DNA of 6,999 nucleotides, from positions 2,190 through 9,188 of the forward strand of contig MHXM01000187.1 of NCBI GenBank assembly GCA_001825565.1, in the 5' to 3' direction. The notes below the pieces were generated by a model, which was given only the letters and a program-made list of their open reading frames with translations, searched no databases and had not been told where the DNA came from. The position numbers and the translations under genes are program-made. Within the stretch, counting starts at the first letter, position 1; each line of letters begins with the position of its first letter. Source of the stretch: Desulfuromonadaceae bacterium GWC2_58_13 (GTDB taxonomy: Bacteria; Desulfobacterota; Desulfuromonadia; Desulfuromonadales; Trichloromonadaceae). Shown here in pieces: positions 1 through 5,880 of this stretch.

Positions 1-686
1 CCGTTTTCGATAAAATGGGGGGCATAACGGTCGAGAAATTCGTAGTTGCGGTCGGAGAACCCCGGTGTGTGGGCGACCCCGTCAAGCATTATGCTTTCGG
101 TGCTGACCTGGGGACCGGACAAGAATTGTTCAACCATGACCCGTCCGGTGGGGGAATGTCCAAACGCCTGACCATACGCCCATTCCAGATCGATCTCTTG
201 TTCAAGGCGCAAGACCCCCCGCGAACCGCGACTGTCGACCGGCTTGATCACCAACGGAAACCCTTGATCGGCGACGAGATTCCGCAGATGGTCGGCCGAT
301 TCCACGGAGCTGAACCAAGGGATCGGCACGCCATCGCCTGCGAACTTGATCTTCATGGCCAGCTTGTCCATGGCCAACCGGGCCACCTCCACGGGAATGC
401 CGGGAAGATGCAGGGCCTCGGCGATGCTGGCCACGGTCAGCGGCACATCGGTGGCCAGACACATGACCCCGTCAATGGGACTCCGGTGGCGGTGAAAATC
501 GACAGCCGCCGTCACGCTGGCGTCCACATCGAAAGTGCTGGCCACAATGTGGTCGTCGGCTTCGGCAAAGCAGGGCGCCTGAGGATTGCGATCACTGACC
601 ACCACCCGGTATCCCATCGCCCGGGCCAACCGGACGCCGGGAAGCGCTTCCCGGCCACCGCCGATAAAGAGCAGGGTTTTGGTCAA
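1..686 (-). CDS. ATP-grasp carboxylate ligase, 3' end cut off by the window edge
   Basis: I translated this by hand: 228 codons run from 686 to the left edge with no stop. It resembles ATP-grasp ligases (PurK, carbamoyl-phosphate synthase large chain and related families), which form an acyl-phosphate with ATP and couple it to an amine or other nucleophile. Visible parts are an N-terminal Rossmann-like pre-ATP-grasp domain (LFIGGGREALPG, about 6-17; VVVSDRNP, 28-35; a CLATDVPL segment, 76-83), the linker with DKLAMK (107-112) and GVPIP (119-123), the ATP-binding strand GFPLVIKP with Lys148 followed by the glycine-rich DSRGSRGV (151-158), and VMVEQFLSG (183-191) with Glu186. It ends in a segment like the family's ..FSDRNYE..PHFIEN. 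The C-terminal part with the remaining Mg-binding residues is missing. The start is TTG at 686, overlapping the reductase stop as TTGA, with GGAGGG eight bases upstream. Its substrate cannot be told. Fold is confident, reaction is not. Confidence 0.88.
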   Translation of the reverse strand, partial: MTKTLLFIGGGREALPGVRLARAMGYRVVVSDRNPQAPCFAEADDHIVASTFDVDASVTAAVDFHRHRSPIDGVMCLATDVPLTVASIAEALHLPGIPVEVARLAMDKLAMKIKFAGDGVPIPWFSSVESADHLRNLVADQGFPLVIKPVDSRGSRGVLRLEQEIDLEWAYGQAFGHSPTGRVMVEQFLSGPQVSTESIMLDGVAHTPGFSDRNYEFLDRYAPHFIEN

Positions 687-1429
687 AAGTACAGCCCTCC
701 ATTGACGTTAATGGTCTGGGCCGTGATGTAACTGCTGGCATCGGAAGCCAAAAAAACCACGGTCTGGCCAACCTCATCGGGATCCCCCATCCGTCCCAGC
801 AGAATCCCTTCGGCCGCTTTCTGCACGGCACCGGCCTGCAGGCCGGCGGCAGCCATCTCCGAAGCGATCAGCCCGGCCGCCAGGGTGTTGCAGCGGATGT
901 TGTCCTTGGCCCCGAAGCGGGCCACCACCTGGCCCAAAGAGATCAGCCCCGCCTTGCTCGCCGCGTAATGGGCGGTGCGCGGGCCGCCGTACTGGCCGCT
1001 GACCGAGCCGATATTAATAATGCTGCCGCCGCCGCGCCGCCGCATGGCCGGCAGAACTTCCTGAGAACAGATGAAGGGGCCCTTGAGATTCACCGACAGA
1101 ATCTCGTCCCAGTCCTCGTCGGTCACCCGATCGAAGTCGGTCGGCTTGTTGATGCCGGCGTTATTGACCAGGATATCGATGCCGCCGAAAGCCTTTTCAA
1201 CGGCCTGGATCGCACAACCGATGGCGGCGCGATCACGAACTTCAACCTGCTGAGCCAAGGCCCTTCCTCCCAGACGGGAAATCTCATCGACTACCGCCCG
1301 GGCCTGGGCGCCCTGCTCACGATAAGTCAGTGCCACTGCTGCCCCGGCTCCGGCCAGGGCTAAACAAATCGCCTTGCCGATCCCTCGACTGCCACCGGTA
1401 ACGAAAGCAACTTTTCCACTTAAGTTCAT
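683..1429 (-). CDS. Short-chain dehydrogenase/reductase (SDR), FabG-like
   Basis: This 248-residue protein has the normal length of a classical SDR. It carries the cofactor motif TGGSRGIG (11-18), NNAG (89-92), the structural Asn114, catalytic Ser142, and the YxxxK pair Tyr155/Lys159. It ends in NVNGGLYF, as many 3-oxoacyl-ACP reductase-like SDRs do. No acidic residue is visible at the end of the second strand (LTYRE, 34-38), which favours NADPH over NADH. The usual PG after strand six is AG here (LAAG, 183-186). Fatty acid synthesis is unlikely because there are no other fab genes. In this operon a role reducing a ketone on a pathway intermediate fits better, perhaps the ketol made by the transketolase (inference). 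The ATG at 1429 follows AGGGAG nine bases upstream. The gene starts 13 bases after the preceding radical SAM gene. Confidence 0.95.
   Translation of the reverse strand: MNLSGKVAFVTGGSRGIGKAICLALAGAGAAVALTYREQGAQARAVVDEISRLGGRALAQQVEVRDRAAIGCAIQAVEKAFGGIDILVNNAGINKPTDFDRVTDEDWDEILSVNLKGPFICSQEVLPAMRRRGGGSIINIGSVSGQYGGPRTAHYAASKAGLISLGQVVARFGAKDNIRCNTLAAGLIASEMAAAGLQAGAVQKAAEGILLGRMGDPDEVGQTVVFLASDASSYITAQTINVNGGLYF
695..700 (-). promoter_or_regulatory. Ribosome binding site for the ATP-grasp gene
   Basis: GGAGGG on the minus strand lies eight bases before the TTG at 686. It is embedded in the last glycine codons of the reductase gene. The strong site at ideal spacing is the main reason for accepting the TTG start rather than the next in-frame ATG (Met24), which would cut into the Rossmann domain. 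Confidence 0.75.
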
Positions 1430-1442
1430 TTAATGAGTCTCC

Positions 1443-2759
1443 CTAACTCGCAACCAAGGTTTTCCTGATCGGAATCCGTCGCAGATCACCAAACTCCTGG
1501 GCCGTTTCAACAATAAGAGAGCTGGTCGCAACATCGAAACCATAGACATTTCGCCAAAACAGGTTCCAACCCAGCCCGATAGCCCCCTTGTCAAAATGTT
1601 TGTAAAACAAAGTGTTTTTGTATTTTTCGAAGTCCAGAAAGAATTCCTTATCCAGGTACCATCCATGTGTTTCAGGATAATCGTCGTAGTACGTCGTCCC
1701 TGGAAAAGGAAGAAGGAGAAACGGCGTCACCATCGCGCCAAGATCTCTAACCCGCACAAAATATTCAATTTCTTTCTCAAGGAGAGCCACCGTTTCGAAA
1801 GGGAAACCGATAAGCAGATTGGTTCCAACCTTAATACCGTTATCCAGGCAGAGTTTGATTTTTTCCAATGCCAGATCCAGACGACAATTTTTGTCGATAA
1901 GCTTCTGAGCATCGGAAGTCAATCTTTCCAGACCGAAAGAGATGGTATCCACCCCAGCCTTTCTCAGCCTTTCCAGTAAATTGGCGTCAAAAGGCGAATG
2001 GATGTGCGTCTGCAAAAAAAATCGCAAACCCCGGCCCTGAAGCTCCCCGTTCAGGATCAGATCGCAGAATTCCTCGGAACGGTTCCGATCCAGCAAAAAG
2101 TTGCTATCGAGAATATTAATATTTTTGCCGTATTGCGCCGCGCAATTCAGATATTTTTCCAGTTGACCCAAAGAACCATTACGGAAATTCGTCGTCCATT
2201 CATCGGCGCAAAAATTACACCGGAATGCACACCCTCTGCTGGACAGAACGTTATTCAGATAGCTGCCAACATGCGAGTAGTTTTTACTTTCGAGACAACG
2301 CCAATCCGGCAACGAAAAGTCCTCGGGGTCAGCATAGGCCGGTTCCTGCAAAAGACAGGGGAAATCGCCTTGTTGCAGCGCCGTCATCAAGGCGGCGAAA
2401 ACTGGCTCGATTTCATGCCTGACGACAATATGGACACCTTTTTCAAAGGCTTCCATATAATTGAATCTCATGTGCACCCCGCCCCCCACAACGATGAGGT
2501 GGGGCCAACGCCTTTTGGCTTCGTCCAGCAGATTGTAGGACCGAAGTGCATTCAGAGTTACGATAGAGAGAAACAGACTATCTGGAACAAAAGGACAGCT
2601 CTCAAGAATAGCTTCGGTATCGAATGCCTCCTCCCCGTTATTGTCGAAGACATAAATATCCGCGGCTTCTTTTTCCAGAAGGCCCGATAAAATTCCCAAG
2701 GCAGTGGTAACGTGGGACGGAACTCCCGGTTTTCTTTCGGCAACAACAAAGACGTTCAA
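1443..2759 (-). CDS. Radical SAM protein with a B12-binding-like N-terminal domain
   Basis: The protein has 438 residues. Residues 1 to about 150 look like the Rossmann-like cobalamin-binding domain found in front of many radical SAM enzymes, with SIVTLNA (65-71) and IVVGGGVHM (89-97). The DxHxxG cobalamin ligand motif is absent. The radical SAM core follows with Cys177, Cys181 and Cys184 (SSRGCAFRCNFC) for the 4Fe-4S cluster, an acidic LDSNF stretch (217-221), FGLERL (275-280) and LLIGFPFET (315-323). Such enzymes do methylations, ring rearrangements or other radical chemistry. The substrate is unknown. The start is TTG at 2759, chosen because GAGGAG lies five bases upstream and the domain begins at once; the next Met (residue 97) is deep inside the domain. 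The gene is distinctly more AT-rich than its neighbours, suggesting separate acquisition. Confidence 0.9.
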   Translation of the reverse strand: MNVFVVAERKPGVPSHVTTALGILSGLLEKEAADIYVFDNNGEEAFDTEAILESCPFVPDSLFLSIVTLNALRSYNLLDEAKRRWPHLIVVGGGVHMRFNYMEAFEKGVHIVVRHEIEPVFAALMTALQQGDFPCLLQEPAYADPEDFSLPDWRCLESKNYSHVGSYLNNVLSSRGCAFRCNFCADEWTTNFRNGSLGQLEKYLNCAAQYGKNINILDSNFLLDRNRSEEFCDLILNGELQGRGLRFFLQTHIHSPFDANLLERLRKAGVDTISFGLERLTSDAQKLIDKNCRLDLALEKIKLCLDNGIKVGTNLLIGFPFETVALLEKEIEYFVRVRDLGAMVTPFLLLPFPGTTYYDDYPETHGWYLDKEFFLDFEKYKNTLFYKHFDKGAIGLGWNLFWRNVYGFDVATSSLIVETAQEFGDLRRIPIRKTLVAS

Positions 2760-2764
2760 AGAGG

Positions 2765-2770
2765 CTCCTC
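2765..2770 (-). promoter_or_regulatory. Ribosome binding site for the radical SAM gene starting at TTG
   Basis: GAGGAG on the minus strand overlaps the transketolase C-subunit stop codon (TGA, 2771-2769) and sits five bases before the TTG at 2759. It supports that non-ATG start and suggests coupled translation of the two genes. Confidence 0.7.
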
Positions 2771-3770
2771 ACCTTGCGATTTTTCGTTTTATCGCTGTTT
2801 GAGCAGCATCAGCTATAAAGATTCCGGTCAACCCGTATTTTTCAGCCAGTTCGTCGGGCTCACCCGACTCGCCGAAAACATCCTGAACCCCAACGAACTC
2901 CATGGGACAGGGTGATGTCTGCACCAAAGCCTCGGCCACCGCACTGCCCAGTCCGCCAAAGATGTTGTGATCCTCGGCGGTAACGATACAGCCGGTCTCC
3001 TCGGCACAGCGCACCAGCAGCTCGGTATCGATCGGTTTGATGGTGGCCATATTGACCACCCGGGCCGAAATCCCTTGGGCGTCCAGCAGCTGAGCTGCGT
3101 CGAGAGCACGAGCCACTTCGACCCCGCAAGCGACCAGGGTCACGTCGCTGCCGTCGCGCAGCACCCGACCGCGGCCCAGCTCAAAGCGGTAATCATCGCC
3201 CAGCACCCGACGCGCCGGACTGCGCCCCGTACGCATGTAGACCGGCCCCCGATAGTTCATGATGGCCGCGGTGGCCTGAGCCATCTCCAAAGGATCGGCT
3301 GGAGAAACCACGACCATCCCCGGGATCGCCCGAAAGGCGGCCAGGTCTTCGAGGGCCTGAGCCGAAGCGCCGTCCGGCCCTACGTCGAGTCCCGGGTGGC
3401 TGGCCACGATCTTGACATTGCGACGGCAGTAGGCGATGGACAGCCGCGCTTGTTCGATAGCGCGCAGACAGAAAACGGCGAAGGTGGTCACAAAGGGAAC
3501 CAGTCCGGTGGCGGCCATGCCGCCTGCCACCGCCATCATGTTCTGCTCGGCGATGCCACACTGATAGAAGCGTTCAGGGTAGGCTTTGCGAAAGTGATGA
3601 ACCCCGGTGCCCCCCGCGATATCGGCGTCGAGCACCACAACTTCGGGACGATTTCGCGCCAAGTCGACCAAAGCCTTGCCGAAGGCCTCGCGCAACGAAT
3701 CTCCGCTGGAACCGATCAGGCTCGGCGCGCCACCGGCGGATGCCTCGTTCCTGTTACCAGATGCTGCCAT
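2769..3770 (-). CDS. Transketolase C-terminal subunit (pyrimidine-binding and C-terminal domains)
   Basis: The protein has 333 residues from the ATG at 3770. It is the second half of a split transketolase and pairs with the gene just upstream. It shows GIAEQNM (72-78) with Glu75, the conserved glutamate that activates the thiamine pyrophosphate ring, then DVGPDGASAQALED (129-142), typical of transketolase and DXS-like pyrimidine domains. The C-terminal domain carries TAEDHNIFGGLG (264-275) and FGESG (299-303). About 25 N-terminal residues before SLREAFGKAL are not conserved. A second ATG six bases upstream (3776) is in frame, but GAGGGG is only one base from it and seven from 3770, so I prefer 3770. 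The start lies inside the N-subunit gene (17-base overlap), implying coupled synthesis of equal amounts. Together the pair should move a two-carbon ketol group. The substrate here is probably pathway-specific rather than pentose phosphates (inference). Confidence 0.93.
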   Translation of the reverse strand: MAASGNRNEASAGGAPSLIGSSGDSLREAFGKALVDLARNRPEVVVLDADIAGGTGVHHFRKAYPERFYQCGIAEQNMMAVAGGMAATGLVPFVTTFAVFCLRAIEQARLSIAYCRRNVKIVASHPGLDVGPDGASAQALEDLAAFRAIPGMVVVSPADPLEMAQATAAIMNYRGPVYMRTGRSPARRVLGDDYRFELGRGRVLRDGSDVTLVACGVEVARALDAAQLLDAQGISARVVNMATIKPIDTELLVRCAEETGCIVTAEDHNIFGGLGSAVAEALVQTSPCPMEFVGVQDVFGESGEPDELAEKYGLTGIFIADAAQTAIKRKIAR

Positions 3771-4602
3771 TGACATACCCCTCGATATCGATTTCCGGTG
3801 TCTGCAGATCGCGCAGGGCGCGGACCAGTTCCTCTGGTTTGAGCTTGACGCTGCCGTGCCAGAGGGGATTGCCGGCCATATAGGAGATCCCCTGTCCTTT
3901 GATGGTATTGGCCACGATCACCGTCGGTTTGCCCCGGGTCTCCCTGGCTTCGCCGAAGGCCTTTTCGATCTGCCCGAAATCATGACCATCGATTTCGATG
4001 ACCTGCCAACCAAAGGCGCTCCACTTCTCCCGTAAAGGCTCCAGCATCATGATATTGGCATTGAGATCATCGCTTTGCATTTTGTTGTAGTCAATAATGG
4101 CGCACAGGTTGTCGAGATGGTAATGGGCGGCAAACATCGCCCCTTCCCAGATCTCGCCTTCCTGCAGTTCGCCGTCACCGAGCAGCACGTAGGTGCGCGC
4201 CGCAATCTGCTGGTGGCGCAGACCAAGGGCTATGCCGATGGCAGCGGAAAAACCCTGGCCCAGTGAACCGGTACTCGTTTCCACCCAGGGAGTGGTGCCG
4301 ATATTCGGGTGCCCCTGCAGGTCACGGTCGATCTTGCGAAAACCGCTGAGTTGCCCCGGATCCAGCAGACCGACGTGCCTGGCCACCGCGTACAGCGCCG
4401 GGCAGCCGTGTCCCTTGGAGAGCACAAAGCGGTTGCGATCCGGAGCATCGATCCGTGCTGGATCCAGACCGAGTTCCCGGGCATACAACCAGGTCAGGAT
4501 CTCCGCCGGCGAAAGACTTCCGCCGGGATGTCCCGATCCGGCATGGTAGATCATCTGCAAAGCCGATCGACGCACCCGACAGGCTATCGTTTTCAATTCC
4601 AT
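3754..4602 (-). CDS. Transketolase N-terminal subunit (TPP-binding domain)
   Basis: The protein has 282 residues, the usual size of stand-alone transketolase N-subunits. Visible motifs are GHPGG (24-28), SKGHG (62-66), GSLGQG (112-117) and the thiamine pyrophosphate/Mg motif GDGELQEG (142-149), ending at Asn173 in DYNKMQSD. NPLWHGS (245-251) is the typical late loop. It binds the diphosphate side of the cofactor and cannot act without the C-subunit encoded directly downstream. Start choice is clear: ATG at 4602 with a near-perfect GGAGGTGA four bases upstream. Split pairs of this kind occur both as ordinary transketolases and in sugar or secondary metabolite clusters. The flanking methyltransferase and radical SAM genes point to the latter, which is inference. 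It ends in GYVNGSIW, overlapping the next gene. Confidence 0.95.
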   Translation of the reverse strand: MELKTIACRVRRSALQMIYHAGSGHPGGSLSPAEILTWLYARELGLDPARIDAPDRNRFVLSKGHGCPALYAVARHVGLLDPGQLSGFRKIDRDLQGHPNIGTTPWVETSTGSLGQGFSAAIGIALGLRHQQIAARTYVLLGDGELQEGEIWEGAMFAAHYHLDNLCAIIDYNKMQSDDLNANIMMLEPLREKWSAFGWQVIEIDGHDFGQIEKAFGEARETRGKPTVIVANTIKGQGISYMAGNPLWHGSVKLKPEELVRALRDLQTPEIDIEGYVNGSIW

Positions 4603-4603
4603 T

Positions 4604-4611
4604 TCACCTCC
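4604..4611 (-). promoter_or_regulatory. Strong ribosome binding site for the transketolase N-subunit
   Basis: GGAGGTGA on the minus strand is nearly the full complement of the 16S rRNA 3' end. Its GGAGG core is four bases from the ATG at 4602. It is the best Shine-Dalgarno site in the window, so the transketolase pair may be the most strongly translated part of the operon (inference). Confidence 0.75.
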
Positions 4612-4630
4612 GCAAAATAACCCTTCGCGT

Positions 4631-5857
4631 TCACGTCCGGTCCCTGAAACCGGAGAAGAGGAAAGAATAATCGGAAAAACAGGGGACGTGCTCGGTCAGG
4701 TCGGCGAAATCAGCAACCGACCAGCTCAACTCTTTCAACAGCTCAAGCGCTTGATCAAAGGAAGCCCGGGACAGACGCGCGTATAGTTCGACCCCTTTAA
4801 CAAAGGTCGGATAGTGAATATCGAGTCCGGAAAAACCACAGCGGTTGGTCAGAGCAAGCAGCGAAGCCTCGTCGAAATGTTGCAGGTGCCAGGGCCAAAC
4901 CCCTTCACTGCGCAACCGACCCGGCGAAACCTCCCACCGGTCATTGACCCGGTAGGGAAACAGAAGCGAATTAGGGGTACTCCCCACCAAGACCCCGCCA
5001 GGCTTCAGTATCCGGTGGGATTCATCGAGCAGGGTTTTCGGCGTTTTCAGATGCTCGATGACCTCGAATGCCGCGACCCCGTCGATCGTACCCGTTTCGC
5101 AGGGAAGGGTTTCGGCGGCGGCCAGAGCAAAACTCAGTCGCTCATGATCGCCCCACAACCGCTCAGCCAGAGCGATCGCTTCGGGGTCGATGTCCACAGC
5201 CCGCACTTGCAGCGTTGGATTGAGTTCGGCCATAAGGTACGCGCCGTAGCCGATTCCGCAACCGACCTCCAGCACTTTACCATGCAGTTTCGATGCAGCA
5301 AAGGCATAACGGAACAACACCCCGCAATCGTAGGGGAAATTGGCGATCAGGCCACCAGCGGGCTTTTCTCCGGCCCGATCACCGTCGGCCATGCCATCGA
5401 GCTCGATGGCCGCCGCCGCCAGCCGTTCGACAATGCGCCGCTGCAGCTTCAGCAACATGGACCGTTCAAACGTGCAGCCTAAAGGCGGCAATTTTGCAAG
5501 CGGAGTAAGCTCCTGAATCACCGGCTGGGGAGCGGTAGCGCTGACAGCGGCCACCGCCGGAACCAGCGTGGAGAGAAGCAAAGCGGCATTCCCGCAAAAA
5601 TCACTGATGGGAAAAAGTGCCCGGGAAAAACCTCGGCCACGCACCTCGGCAAGGACCGACCGGGTCCGAGCGGTGGTCACATGGCCGTAATAAGTTTCCG
5701 GAATGATGAAAAGTTCCGTGATTCCGTAGCTTGCCAGGAGCTCGCGCAGGGGCTGCTCCTGCTTTTGCAGAATCAGGGCGGCTCGCGGCACCCTGTCGAG
5801 ACGCGCGAGAAAAAACCCTACCAATTCCCGATTACAGGGAAAAGCTAACAGCTCCAT
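4631..5857 (-). CDS. Class I SAM-dependent methyltransferase with an unrecognised N-terminal domain
   Basis: The protein has 408 residues. The second half is a Rossmann-fold SAM methyltransferase of the Methyltransf_11/UbiE-like type. After an RYAFA lead-in (183-187) comes motif I VLEVGCGIGYGA (195-206), acidic motif II VDIDPEAI (221-228), VIEHL (266-270) and RILKPGGVLVGSTPN (282-296). A WPWHLQHFD segment (321-329) is typical of methyltransferases from polysaccharide clusters. Residues 1 to about 130 do not match any domain I recognise. They read as an alternating strand/helix fold (for example ELFIIPE, 48-54, and ALFPISDFCGN, 80-90) that faintly recalls the first half of GT-B glycosyltransferases. 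A linker with a helical basic stretch (MLLKLQRRIVERL) joins the two. The probable role is O-, N- or C-methylation of the pathway product. The start at ATG 5857 has only a weak GAGAG site, and the gene begins 23 bases after the preceding stop. Confidence 0.9.
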   Translation of the reverse strand: MELLAFPCNRELVGFFLARLDRVPRAALILQKQEQPLRELLASYGITELFIIPETYYGHVTTARTRSVLAEVRGRGFSRALFPISDFCGNAALLLSTLVPAVAAVSATAPQPVIQELTPLAKLPPLGCTFERSMLLKLQRRIVERLAAAAIELDGMADGDRAGEKPAGGLIANFPYDCGVLFRYAFAASKLHGKVLEVGCGIGYGAYLMAELNPTLQVRAVDIDPEAIALAERLWGDHERLSFALAAAETLPCETGTIDGVAAFEVIEHLKTPKTLLDESHRILKPGGVLVGSTPNSLLFPYRVNDRWEVSPGRLRSEGVWPWHLQHFDEASLLALTNRCGFSGLDIHYPTFVKGVELYARLSRASFDQALELLKELSWSVADFADLTEHVPCFSDYSFLFSGFRDRT

Positions 5858-5880
5858 AGGTCTCTCACTGGTTAATGGCC

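Noticed and set aside
15..731. Plus-strand open frame of 238 codons
   Set aside because: It lies antisense to the ATP-grasp gene, has no family motif, and runs into the reductase gene. The minus-strand frame has clear motifs and a good ribosome site.
1022..1044. GCC-type triplet run
   Set aside because: It encodes consecutive Arg and Gly residues (RRRGGGS) of the reductase, so it is coding low complexity rather than a functional repeat.
2112..2123. Perfect 12-base AT palindrome
   Set aside because: It lies in the coding region for Asn-Ile-Asn-Ile in an AT-rich gene and has no partner site. Chance and codon usage explain it.
1998..2690. Plus-strand open frame of 230 codons
   Set aside because: Antisense to the second radical SAM gene, whose cluster cysteines and domain order are clear; no motif on the plus strand.
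2967..3773. Plus-strand open frame of 268 codons
   Set aside because: It is antisense to the transketolase C-subunit, whose catalytic motifs are intact. Long antisense frames are expected in GC-rich genes, and the translation (many His, Gly, Arg) resembles no protein family.
4814..5482. Plus-strand open frame of 222 codons
   Set aside because: Antisense to the methyltransferase gene; low-information composition and no recognisable domain.
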